Source: JAFKKS01 sp050187875
GTDB lineage: Bacteria; Pseudomonadota; Alphaproteobacteria; Rhizobiales; Xanthobacteraceae
Assembly: GCA_050187875.1 (NCBI GenBank)
Contig: JBFWXB010000021.1
Span: forward strand, 13,675 to 77,674
DNA: 64,000 bases
Direction of reading: 5' to 3'
The notes beneath the pieces were generated by a model. The model ran no database searches. It saw only the letters and a list, made by a program, of their open reading frames with translations, and had not been told where the DNA came from. The position numbers were made by a program, and so were the translations under genes. Shown piece by piece: positions 44,131 to 51,968 of the stretch (its first letter is position 1; every line of letters begins with the position of its first letter).

Positions 44131-45474
44131 ATGACAGCATATGATCTTATCGTGATCGGGACCGGAACGGCTGGCCAGGTTGCAAGTGCCCGCGTCCGAA
44201 AGGTCGGCTGGAAAGTCGCCATCGTGGACCACCGCCCATTCGGCGGTACATGCGCCCTGCGCGGCTGCGATCCGAAAAAAGTGTTGATCGGTGCCGCCGA
44301 CGTCGTTGATGCCGCGCGGCGGATGGACAGCCATGGCATCACTGGTGGGCTTCGGCTTGATTGGAGCGAACTCATCGCGTTCAAGCGGAAATTTACCGAT
44401 CCAGTCCCGCAGCGACGAGAGCAGACATTTTCCGAACAGGAAATTGATGCTTTGCATGGACCGGCGCGCTTTGTCGCGCCGGACACTATCGAGGTCGGAA
44501 AAGACGCTCTGAAGTCTCGCCATATCTTGCTGGCGAGCGGCGCCAAGCCAGTGCGGCTCGGGATCGCAGGCGAAGAACACCTGACCACAAGCGACGCCTT
44601 CATGGAGCTCGAGCACTTGCCCGAGCGGATCATCATGGTCGGCGGCGGATACATCGCGGCCGAATTCTCTCACATTGCCGCGCGCGCTGGAGCGAAGGTG
44701 ACCGTGCTCCAGCGCGCGAAACGAATGCTGATCCCATTCGATGCAGACCTGGTCGGCTGGCTCATGGACAAATTTGCCGAGATCGGAGTCGAGGTGCATG
44801 TGGAAACCGCCGTGCAGGCGATCGAACGCGTCGGCGATCGTTATTTAGTGCAAGCACAAGCCGCCGACGGCATTAAGAAATTCGAGGCCGATCTTGTCGT
44901 CCATGCGGCAGGTCGCGTTCCCGATATTGACGATCTCAACCTCGCTGCGGGCCATGTGGCCGTGGAGCACGGGCGCTTACAGCTCAATGACTATCTGCAA
45001 AGCGTATCAAACCCGATCGTCTACGCGGCCGGCGATGCGGCGCAGAAAGGTCCTCCCTTGACGCCGGTTTCGAGCCGCGACGGCCAAGCGGTTGCGGCCA
45101 ATCTGCTCAACGGCAATCGACATCGGCCGGATTATCGGGCGGTGCCGAGCGTGGCCTTCACGCTGCCGCCGATCGCGTCGGTCGGAGTTTCGGAGAGCGA
45201 CGCGCGTCAACAAGGTCTCAAGGTCCGGGTAAATTCTGCAAGGGCGTCGGATTGGTACACGGCACAGCGCGCCCGCGAACCCGTCTATGGATACAAGACC
45301 ATCGTCGACGAAAAGAGCGGGCGGATTCTCGGCGCCCATCTGGTTGGGCCACACGTCGATGAGGTGATCAATCTCTTCGCAATGGCCATCCGGCATGACC
45401 TCACGGCCGAGGACATCAAGGCGACGATCTTTGCCTATCCTACCGGCGCCTCAGACATCAGCTACATGCTTTAG
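44131..45474 (+). CDS. FAD-dependent disulfide-reductase-like protein (mercuric reductase-like)
   Basis: The 447-residue protein has the FAD motif VIGTGTAGQVAS, redox pair in GGTCALRGCDPKK, the NAD(P) motif MVGGGYIAAEF and VYAAGDAAQ. The C-terminus reads AYPTGASDI instead of HPTxxE, so it lacks the catalytic His-Glu pair of glutathione and lipoamide reductases. Proteins of this subtype are common beside TVP38, TIGR04283 and GDCCVxC genes. There is no metal-binding HMA domain. It probably reduces a small disulfide or metalloid compound (inference). Confidence 0.9.
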   Translation: MTAYDLIVIGTGTAGQVASARVRKVGWKVAIVDHRPFGGTCALRGCDPKKVLIGAADVVDAARRMDSHGITGGLRLDWSELIAFKRKFTDPVPQRREQTFSEQEIDALHGPARFVAPDTIEVGKDALKSRHILLASGAKPVRLGIAGEEHLTTSDAFMELEHLPERIIMVGGGYIAAEFSHIAARAGAKVTVLQRAKRMLIPFDADLVGWLMDKFAEIGVEVHVETAVQAIERVGDRYLVQAQAADGIKKFEADLVVHAAGRVPDIDDLNLAAGHVAVEHGRLQLNDYLQSVSNPIVYAAGDAAQKGPPLTPVSSRDGQAVAANLLNGNRHRPDYRAVPSVAFTLPPIASVGVSESDARQQGLKVRVNSARASDWYTAQRAREPVYGYKTIVDEKSGRILGAHLVGPHVDEVINLFAMAIRHDLTAEDIKATIFAYPTGASDISYML

Positions 45475-45489
45475 AAAGGGAGAGCGTTC

Positions 45490-45717
45490 ATGCAGATGGA
45501 ATCCGTGATCGCCTGCCCCAGGTGCGGAACAGCAAAGGCGGAAATCATGCCGCTGGACGCCTGCCGCTTCTTTTACGAGTGCACCGGATGCGGAGAGCGA
45601 CTGCGGCCGAAAGAAGGTGACTGTTGCGTGTTTTGCTCGTATGGATCGGTCCCATGCCCTCCGATGCAGGCTGATCGCACAGTTCCCGCCGGTGAAATCA
45701 GCGACAAGTCATCTTGA
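45490..45717 (+). CDS. GDCCVxC domain-containing small protein
   Basis: The 75-residue protein has two zinc-ribbon-like C-x2-C pairs (ACPRCGT, ECTGCGE) and the family motif GDCCVFCSYGSVPCPP. Relatives in some genomes have selenocysteine in this motif; here it is cysteine. It lies 15 bases after the flavoprotein gene and is probably cotranscribed with it. A metal or metalloid thiol-binding role is likely but unproven. Confidence 0.88.
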   Translation: MQMESVIACPRCGTAKAEIMPLDACRFFYECTGCGERLRPKEGDCCVFCSYGSVPCPPMQADRTVPAGEISDKSS

Positions 45718-45779
45718 GCCGTTCGGGTGAAGAGTTGAACGCCGACGAATCGTGGCTGATACGACAACCTCGCGATATT

Positions 45780-45965
45780 TCACATTCCGCTTTTCACGCC
45801 CCATCTGACCAGCAGCCAATTGGCGGGATAAGTGGTCAAGAAGCCAAGAATCATTCCGACCTGCATGACAAACCAGAACATGATGGTCGATGCATTGGGC
45901 CGATTGGCCGCAAGCAGCACGAAATAGACCGACGCCATCCAGGCGAATATCCGGCGGCGCTTCTA
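45780..45965 (-). pseudogene. DUF4396 C-terminal fragment
   Basis: On the minus strand about 60 codons read MASVYFVLLAANRPNASTI, FWFVMQVGMILGFLTTYPA and NWLLVRWGVKSGM, then a stop. This matches the last two membrane helices of DUF4396 proteins, which often neighbour copper-efflux genes. An in-frame stop (TAG) lies just upstream, and no N-terminal part is visible, so this is a remnant. Confidence 0.6.
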
Positions 45966-46082
45966 TGGGGGCAGCCTGGAAGGCGATGCGCGCGGGCACC
46001 GGCAATATGGACTGCTGGTTTCACTCGGCGCATAGGTTGCCTACTTCGACAGCGTTTAGTTGACGCTCGCCGAACCCGGCGC

Positions 46083-46189
46083 CCACTCTATTTCGTGGCG
46101 ACCGTGGTCGTCATCGCCGTGATCATGGTGGGCCGCTGGCTTGAGGCGCGCCACGCGCCCGACCAACGCCGCCATCCAGGCGCTGCGAC
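46083..46189 (+). pseudogene. Copper-type P1B-ATPase fragment
   Basis: PLYFVATVVVIAVIMVGRW and LEARHA resemble the membrane helix and cytosolic exit of Cu/heavy-metal P-type ATPases (FEASAVVITLVLLGRWLEARA-like). A shifted frame then gives TNAAIQALR, as in the segment that follows in these pumps. Nothing else of the roughly 750-residue protein is present. It lies beside the DUF4396 fragment. Confidence 0.5.
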
Positions 46190-46269
46190 CAGCATCGGGG
46201 TTATCAACGCATCAATCACGGGTGCGTGTTGCCGACCGATGTGCACAGGCGCGCGTGACGCGTGAGAAT

Positions 46270-46304
46270 TGGCGGCCGAGATGGGAGTCGAACTCTCGGT
46301 ACGG
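46270..46304 (-). other. tRNA-Ser 3'-end-like remnant (possible attachment-site scar)
   Basis: The 35 bases share TGGCGG at the CCA end, and 19 of the last 22 bases (the T-arm and start of the variable arm), with the intact tRNA-Ser at 48725-48759, in the same orientation. The T-stem is no longer paired, so it is not a working tRNA. Such 3'-end copies are left when an element integrates into a tRNA gene. The 368 bases between here and 46672 contain nothing I recognise. Confidence 0.45.
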
Positions 46305-46672
46305 AATCGAGTCTTGACTCTTGTAATTTCAATGGCTTACGCGGGACGAATTTGTGCTGGCCAGAGAATGTTCGCCTCCTTCGATCGATCACCAACGCCA
46401 CTGATGCGCATCAACTGCGGAGGTTTCGGGGGCAAGTCCGCCCTGAGGTAAACCATACGTGCTCTCCGAGCATCCCGGCATTTTCGGGTCTGACTCACGG
46501 CGACCGGTCAACCAAGTGCGTCACTCTGGTTGGCGTCGGTCTCTTTCAAGGGCTGGAATAGGCCGCTACAATTATCCAACGTGGCGGCAGTTTCGATGCC
46601 GCAGGTTGCGTCAAAGATTGGGGAGAGGAAATTACCGGCTCATCTCGGTATTGGCTCCAAAGGGAGGCAACG

Positions 46673-47293
46673 ATGGCAACAGCATGGCGTCTATCGGGAG
46701 ACTATTTTGAGAACTGCAGCTGCAGCGTCGTCTGTCCTTGCTTGATATCGCCCAAACCGCAGCTCACCGCGAAGCCGACGCAAGGGGTCTGCGACGTCCC
46801 GCTGGCTTTCCATATCGAGACTGGCAACTATGGTGACGTACGCCTGGATGGGCTCAATGTCGTCGTTGTCGTGCACACGCCGGGCCCGATGGGTGAGGGC
46901 AACTGGACCGCTGCCGCCTATATCGACGAACGCGCTGACGACAAACAAACCGAGGCGCTCGGTGCAATCTTCACTGGTGCAGCTGGCGGCCCGATGGCGG
47001 TGCTTGCGCCGCTCATCGTGACCAACCTCGGGGCCAAGAAGGTCCCAATCAAATATCAGGTCGACGGCAACAAGCGCTCCGCAGAAATTCCCGACGTCCT
47101 GAAAATGGCGATCGAGCCGCTACCGACCATGCGCGAGGACGGCGAGATGTGGGCTGCGACCGGTCACCCGGTCAATCCGGACAAGCTGTTTTTCGCCGTT
47201 GGCACGCAAGGCAATACATTCACCGACCATGGGATGCGCTGGGACAATTCCGGCCGCAACGGCCATTACGCTCCAATCAACTGGTCGAACTAG
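46673..47293 (+). CDS. DUF1326 domain-containing protein
   Basis: The 206-residue soluble protein begins MATAWRLSGDYFENCSCSVV and has the cysteine cluster C-x-C-x3-C-x-C (residues 15-23) that marks DUF1326. HIETGNYGDVRLDGLNV, ALGAIFTGAAGGPMA and AEIPDVLKMAIEPL follow. The biochemical role is unknown. It is almost always next to a DUF2182 gene, as here, and the cysteines suggest metal binding. ATG 46673 follows GGGAGG. Confidence 0.88.
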   Translation: MATAWRLSGDYFENCSCSVVCPCLISPKPQLTAKPTQGVCDVPLAFHIETGNYGDVRLDGLNVVVVVHTPGPMGEGNWTAAAYIDERADDKQTEALGAIFTGAAGGPMAVLAPLIVTNLGAKKVPIKYQVDGNKRSAEIPDVLKMAIEPLPTMREDGEMWAATGHPVNPDKLFFAVGTQGNTFTDHGMRWDNSGRNGHYAPINWSN

Positions 47294-47392
47294 AATCGCG
47301 CTTGCACGCTTTTGTCGCGTTGTCGATGAGCTCGCCCAACTCGTTCCCATCTTCCGGAACGGTGGCAACGTGACCATGCGTGTAGAACGCCG

Positions 47393-48202
47393 ATGAGCGC
47401 CCTTGAAGCCTTGCTGCGACGCGATCGCTCAGTGGTCGTGGCTGCGCTTGCGATCGTTACAGCGCTGGCATGGGCCGATCTTGTTTGGCTTGCGAACGAT
47501 ATGTGGATGGGCGGCATGGACATGACCGGCTTCCGCATGATTCCGGCTGGCCAAGGCTGGATGATGCCCGTCGGCACACCTTGGCAACCGATCGAGTTCG
47601 GTGCCGTATTCGCGATGTGGGTCGTCATGATGATCGGCATGATGACGCCTTCCGTGGCGCCGATGATCCTCGTCTATGCCCGTATTGGGCGTCAGGCAGC
47701 CGGGGAAGACCGGCCGTTTGCCGCGAGCGCGTGGTTCGCACTCGGCTATCTGCTGTCGTGGACCGGCTTTTCGATTGCGGCAACGTTCGCTCAGTGGGCG
47801 CTGCAGCGTGCCGCGTTGCTGACCCCAATGATGGAGAGCGCCAGTAATGTCCTTGGGGCCGCAGTCCTGATCATTGCGGGCATGTACCAGTGGACGCCCC
47901 TTAAGGACGCATGTCTGTCGCACTGCCAATCGCCGCTCGGGTTCGTCCTTCGTTATGGATTTCGCCGCGAGCCAACGGGTGCCTTGGCGCTCGGCTTTCG
48001 CCATGGCCTCTATTGCATAGGTTGCTGCTGGGCGGTGATGGCGCTGCTGTTTGTCGCCGGCGTCATGAACCTCTTTTGGATCGCCGCGCTTGCCGCATTC
48101 GTGTTGGTCGAAAAGGTGGCACCGTTTGGCCGGGTCGTCTCGCGACTTGCAGGGATTGCCTTCGTCGTGGGCGGAGCCTGGCTGCTGACGCAGAGTAGTT
48201 GA
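47393..48202 (+). CDS. DUF2182 domain-containing membrane protein
   Basis: The 269-residue protein has about six hydrophobic segments and the family motifs MWVVMMIGMMTPSVAPMI, a Met-rich helix resembling metal-transport segments, WTPLKDACLSHCQSP and HGLYCIGCCWAVMAL. It may move or insert metal together with the DUF1326 partner encoded 99 bases upstream. Met- and Cys-rich helices suggest copper or a similar soft metal (inference). Confidence 0.88.
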   Translation: MSALEALLRRDRSVVVAALAIVTALAWADLVWLANDMWMGGMDMTGFRMIPAGQGWMMPVGTPWQPIEFGAVFAMWVVMMIGMMTPSVAPMILVYARIGRQAAGEDRPFAASAWFALGYLLSWTGFSIAATFAQWALQRAALLTPMMESASNVLGAAVLIIAGMYQWTPLKDACLSHCQSPLGFVLRYGFRREPTGALALGFRHGLYCIGCCWAVMALLFVAGVMNLFWIAALAAFVLVEKVAPFGRVVSRLAGIAFVVGGAWLLTQSS

Positions 48203-48724
48203 ACTGACTCTATGTCGGTTTCTGGCCTTAGGCGACATCGCTACACATCAATTCGACGCTCGCACCCAGGACAAGAGCAGAAGCGCACGCTGAGACGCGA
48301 TACACGTGACGACGATCGTGAGCATTTGCGCGTGCGATTCTGCGGCTGCGAGCACGCGCTGGCGTTAGACCCTGCCCGGCAATTAACTTGCCAACTAGGC
48401 AATCGATGCGCAGCAGGTCCGTACAAGCGATCCGGAAAAACGAAGCAACATCAAGCGCGGAATTCTAATTCTCTGCTCTTCGTTCCCCAAGAGTTCTTGC
48501 GAAAAGTGCGGAGGTGAGAGGATCAAAATACGCGGAAAACAATAACTTACTAAAACCGTACTAAATCCGCGCAGTCGGAAGGTTTAGAGAGAAATGGGCT
48601 AACGGAGAGAATTTCTGGCTTGAGCCGTGGTCGCATTGTGCGGAGGTTTCTTGGAGAAAGTCCACGAATTCTGGGGTTCTTCGCCACGTCCTATGGCGCG
48701 AGAGAAAATTCGACATAGCCAGGC
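48203..48724. other. Intergenic region without recognisable content
   Basis: The stretch separates the DUF2182 gene from the tRNA-Ser 3' end. I found no convincing coding sequence, RNA or insertion-sequence ends. It becomes AT-rich near 48500-48560. If the tRNA served as an integration site, the element boundary would fall here, at the tRNA 3' end. Confidence 0.4.
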
Positions 48725-48814
<90 letters not shown>

Positions 48815-48964
48815 GCGACGCTGCGGATAGCCGCAGGCGCGCGCAATATATCGGCGGGCATCCGCATGACAAGCCGAATGCCTTCCTAAATCAAAGGATT
48901 TGCCCCGGCTTTCAGCGCCTCCGGGCTCATCAAAGCCGCTAGAATGAAGGCTGAAGGGCAGCGC

Positions 48965-49006
48965 TTGACATCGTCGGCCGTCCAATGTATTTAACCATTA
49001 AGTTAA
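48965..49006 (+). promoter_or_regulatory. Sigma-70 promoter with overlapping operator for the ArsR-type gene
   Basis: TTGACA (48965-48970) and TATTTA (48988-48993) are 17 bases apart, 35 bases before the ArsR start. An inverted repeat TTAAC-N6-GTTAA (48991-49006) overlaps the -10 element and lies where an ArsR-family dimer would block RNA polymerase, suggesting autorepression. The effector is not predictable. Confidence 0.6.
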
Positions 49007-49027
49007 TTAACCAGACGGTCAATTCTT

Positions 49028-49378
49028 ATGTCTACGCACCGCCTCGACGCCACCTTCGCCGCCCTCGCGGATCCCACGCGTCGTGCGATCCTGGCGCGGC
49101 TCGCTTTGGGAGAGACATCGGTCTCGGAGCTTGCCGAGCCTTTCGCCATGAGCCTTCCGGCGGTCTCCAAGCATCTCAAGGTGCTGGAGCGGGCGGGGCT
49201 CATTTCCCGCGGCCGCGCGGCGCAGTGGCGGCCATGCCGCATCGTTCCGTCGGCCCTGAAAGAGGTCGACGACTGGCTCGAGCACTACCGCAGCTTCTGG
49301 GAAGCGAAGCTCGATCGGCTGGAGGAGTTCTTGCGCGAGAGCGAGGAGGCTCCGGCGTCGAAAGACGAGCCGGAATAG
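49028..49378 (+). CDS. ArsR/SmtB-type winged-helix regulator
   Basis: The 116-residue protein begins DATFAALADPTRRAILARLA and has the recognition region MSLPAVSKHLKVLERAGLI. The metal-binding cysteines of ArsR are absent, and the C-terminus (YRSFWEAKLDRLEEFL) is that of the subgroup that sits beside SRPBCC/AHSA1 genes. The VOC and SRPBCC genes downstream fit this. It is probably autoregulated through the overlapping operator at 48991-49006. Confidence 0.93.
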   Translation: MSTHRLDATFAALADPTRRAILARLALGETSVSELAEPFAMSLPAVSKHLKVLERAGLISRGRAAQWRPCRIVPSALKEVDDWLEHYRSFWEAKLDRLEEFLRESEEAPASKDEPE

Positions 49379-49439
49379 ACAGCCCGATCCCCGCATTATC
49401 GGTCCACTTCAACATTCAACAAAGCAACGGAGGACGACC

Positions 49440-49859
49440 ATGAACGAGCAGAACAAGATGCCGCCTGTGACGCCTTATCTGACCGTGAAGGGCGCCGCCG
49501 ACGCGATCGCATTCTATCAGCGCGCCTTCGGTGCGACGGAAAACGTGCGGCTGCCGGCGCAGGATGGAAAGCGGCTCATGCATGCCGACATCACCATCAA
49601 CGGCGGCCGTGTGCTCCTGTCCGACGAGTTCCCCGAGCACGACGACAGCATCGCCGCGCCGACCGCGAAGACACCGGCGCCGGTCGCCATCGCGCTGCAT
49701 CTCACCGTGCCGGCGGAGCTTGACGCCTTGTTCCAGCGCGCGATCGCTGCCGGCTGCACGTCGACGCTCGATCCGCAGGACATGTTCTGGAACGCGCGTT
49801 TCGCGATGCTCCGCGATCCCTTCGGCCATCGTTGGATGATGAACGCGCCGCTTTCGTAA
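49440..49859 (+). CDS. VOC family protein (PhnB/glyoxalase-like)
   Basis: The 139-residue protein has the PhnB-like pattern: VTPYLTVKGAADAIAFYQRA, FGATENVRL, HADITINGGRVLLSDE, then the second beta-alpha-beta repeat ending WNARFAMLRDPFGHRWMM. These proteins bind a divalent metal and small organic ligands, and several confer resistance or act as dioxygenases; the activity here is unknown. It follows the ArsR gene by 61 bases. Confidence 0.88.
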   Translation: MNEQNKMPPVTPYLTVKGAADAIAFYQRAFGATENVRLPAQDGKRLMHADITINGGRVLLSDEFPEHDDSIAAPTAKTPAPVAIALHLTVPAELDALFQRAIAAGCTSTLDPQDMFWNARFAMLRDPFGHRWMMNAPLS

Positions 49860-49898
49860 CGCCGTCTTTGTCCCTGACCGAGTGCGAGGATTTTCCCC

Positions 49899-49967
49899 AT
49901 GGTTACGCTCTGCATCGTCATCCTGGTCTTTCTTCTGATCGGCACGTCGCTGACGACGACGGCGTGA
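49899..49967 (+). CDS. Possible 22-residue hydrophobic small protein
   Basis: An ATG at 49899, 9 bases after GAGGA, opens a 22-codon frame that is almost wholly hydrophobic (VTLCIVILVFLLIG, then TSLTTTA). It could be a single-pass membrane microprotein in the VOC-SRPBCC operon. A frame this short can arise by chance and I have no homologue to support it. Confidence 0.3.
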   Translation: MVTLCIVILVFLLIGTSLTTTA

Positions 49968-50054
49968 GGGAATGTCCTCGCATTTTTTCGAAGCTCACAA
50001 TCTTCGGCAGACAGACCTTCCCGTTTATTCCCGCGTCCGAAGGAGAATTCGCTC

Positions 50055-50525
50055 ATGACAAGCACAGCGACGCCGCAGCGCCCGGAGCGTAGCGTCACGA
50101 TCACACGCGTCATCAACGCGCCGCGCGCGCGCGTCTTCGACGCATGGACCGATCCGCGAAAGATGGCGCAGTGGTGGGGGCCGAAGCATTTCACCAATCC
50201 GCGATGCGAGATCGACGCGCGCCCGGGAGGGACGATTTATATTCTGATGACCGCGCCCGACGGCACGGAATATCCGATGCGCGGCACCTTTCGCGAGGTC
50301 GTCTCGCCGGAGCGCCTCGTCTTCACGTCGGTCGCCGAAGACAGCGAGGGTAACGCGCTGCTTGAGGCGACGACGACCGTGACCTTCGAAGATCAGGACC
50401 GGAAGACAAAGCTCACCGTCGCTGCGCACGCCATCGGCATTTCGCCGCTCTCCCCGCAAATGCTTGCCGGCATGGAGCCCGGCTGGATGCAAACCATCGA
50501 CAAGCTCGAAGAGATGTTCGGATAA
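50055..50525 (+). CDS. SRPBCC/AHSA1 domain protein
   Basis: The 156-residue protein begins SVTITRVINAPRARVFDAWT and contains the START-like helix-grip pattern with MAQWWGPKHFTNP, REVVSPERLVFT, and the end GWMQTIDKLEEMF. These proteins bind small hydrophobic ligands. In this context it is a typical member of ArsR-SRPBCC regulons. The ATG is preceded by AGGAG. Confidence 0.92.
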   Translation: MTSTATPQRPERSVTITRVINAPRARVFDAWTDPRKMAQWWGPKHFTNPRCEIDARPGGTIYILMTAPDGTEYPMRGTFREVVSPERLVFTSVAEDSEGNALLEATTTVTFEDQDRKTKLTVAAHAIGISPLSPQMLAGMEPGWMQTIDKLEEMFG

Positions 50526-50539
50526 TGTGTTGCGCGCGG

Positions 50540-51043
50540 CTAGCGCCGCCGCTTCGCAACCTCGGCCTCATACGCCGCCTGCAATGTCGCGCCGACCGAA
50601 GGGCCGGCGCGACGGCGTTTGGGGTGGCCGAGATGGATCTCGCGCAGTTCGTCCATAAAGGCGTCCCACATCTTCGGTCCACCCTCGGCGAGGAGCTGCG
50701 CGCGGATGCCGAGCTCTTCCGTCACGGGCAGATATTTCCGGCCCCAGCCGCCGATCTGCGCGAGGATCGGCAAGAGCTCGATTCCCTTCTCGGTAAGGCT
50801 GTAGACGCCCTTCTGCTTGTGCGTCGGATCGTCCGCACGCGTGATGACGCCCTCGTCGAGCAATGTCTTCAGCCGGTCCGCGAGAATGTTGGAGGAGATG
50901 CCTTCCTCCGATCTCGTCAACAGCTCGCGAAAGTGCCGCCGGTTGCCGAAGATGATGTCGCGGATGACGAGGAGGCTCCATTTGTCTCCCAGAACCTCGA
51001 GCGTGAGATTGATCGGACAACCCGAGCGGTGAACGTCGTTCAT
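50540..51043 (-). CDS. HxlR family transcriptional regulator
   Basis: The 167-residue protein begins MNDVHRSGCPINLTLEVLGD and has KWSLLVIRDI, FRELLTRSEEGISSNILADRL (recognition region) and a wing VYSLTEKG. The N-terminal Cys in RSGCPIN is the redox/electrophile-sensing cysteine conserved in HxlR proteins. It is divergent from the glutathione S-transferase gene and probably represses it until an electrophile or oxidant is met. ATG 51043 is preferred to a longer frame reaching 51097. Confidence 0.92.
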   Translation of the reverse strand: MNDVHRSGCPINLTLEVLGDKWSLLVIRDIIFGNRRHFRELLTRSEEGISSNILADRLKTLLDEGVITRADDPTHKQKGVYSLTEKGIELLPILAQIGGWGRKYLPVTEELGIRAQLLAEGGPKMWDAFMDELREIHLGHPKRRRAGPSVGATLQAAYEAEVAKRRR

Positions 51044-51065
51044 GACAGCCTCGAAAAAAAACCGC

Positions 51066-51097
51066 TTGCAATATGATATCATTCGTGCCAATTGCAA
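51066..51097. promoter_or_regulatory. Candidate HxlR operator in the divergent gap
   Basis: The gap between the HxlR and GST starts contains a perfect 10-base palindrome ATGATATCAT (51073-51082) flanked by two TTGCAA half-sites (51066-51071 and 51092-51097). This symmetric arrangement is the best operator candidate for the HxlR protein and would control both genes. Confidence 0.45.
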
Positions 51098-51139
51098 CCA
51101 GTTTCAATATACAATCAGTAAGGTCGCGAGGAAACGACG

Positions 51140-51790
51140 ATGGCGCTCACGCTTTATTTCCACCCGCTCTCGAGCTTTTGCCAGAAGGCGCTGATCGCGC
51201 TCTATGAGAACGACACGCCCTTCACGCCGCGCGTCGTCAATCTCATGGACGAGGCGGATCGCGTCGCGTTCCTGAAAATCTGGCCGATCGGGAAATTTCC
51301 TGTATTGCGCGACGAGGGCAGGGGGCACACCGTGCCCGAAGCGACGCTCATCATCGAATATCTGGCGCAGCACTATCCGGGACGCACGAAGCTCGTCCCG
51401 GCGGACGCAGACCTTGCGTTGCGCGCGCGGCTCAACGATCGCATCTACGACCTCTACGTCAACGAGCAGATGCAGAAGATCATCGGCAATCGCCGCCGCC
51501 CCGCCGATGCGAAAGACCCGCATGGCGTGCAGGAGGCGCGCGCCCGCCTTGCGAGCGCTTACGACGTCCTCGAGAAGGACATCGCGGACAAGACCTGGTC
51601 GGTCGGCGAAGAGTTCACCATGGCGGATTGCGCCGCATGTCCGGCGTTGTTCTACGCCAACATGGTGCAGCCGTTCGATAAGACGCATCCCAAGCTTGCG
51701 GCCTATTTCGAGCGGCTGAAGGCGCGGCCGTCCTACGCGCGGGCCTTCAAGGAATCCGAGCCGTTCCTCCATCTCGTGCCGCGAGAGTGA
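51140..51790 (+). CDS. Glutathione S-transferase family protein
   Basis: The 216-residue protein has an N-terminal thioredoxin-like domain (LYFHPLSSFCQKALIALYEN, then FPVLRDE, VPEATLIIEYL) and a C-terminal helical domain with FTMADCAACPAL. The Ser-Ser-Phe-Cys start suggests a serine or cysteine GST. It probably detoxifies electrophiles under control of the divergent HxlR regulator. ATG 51140 follows GAGGAAA. Confidence 0.93.
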   Translation: MALTLYFHPLSSFCQKALIALYENDTPFTPRVVNLMDEADRVAFLKIWPIGKFPVLRDEGRGHTVPEATLIIEYLAQHYPGRTKLVPADADLALRARLNDRIYDLYVNEQMQKIIGNRRRPADAKDPHGVQEARARLASAYDVLEKDIADKTWSVGEEFTMADCAACPALFYANMVQPFDKTHPKLAAYFERLKARPSYARAFKESEPFLHLVPRE

Positions 51791-51968
51791 CGGCCGCGCG
51801 AGGCGCGCCGTCGTCGCGTGCCTTGCGTCATCACATCTGCGTGGGTGTCCGCGCCGCGTAAGGCAAAGCGCGGTCCGGCGACATGCAGGCCGCTCGTCCG
51901 ATCTTACATTCCGGGTGAGGAATGCTACGTTTGCATCATGGGCGGCGGCGCGTCTCACGAGGCCTTTG

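Noticed and set aside
43429..44799. A 456-codon version of the methyltransferase at 43429
   Set aside because: The extra N-terminal part is antisense to the flavoprotein gene. Methyltransferase homology begins at 44058.
44131..45474. A functional mercury-resistance (mer) operon
   Set aside because: The flavoprotein has no N-terminal HMA domain and no C-terminal vicinal cysteines, and no merR, merT or merP is nearby.
45490..45717. A selenoprotein at the GDCCVxC motif
   Set aside because: The motif has ordinary cysteine codons and no in-frame TGA.
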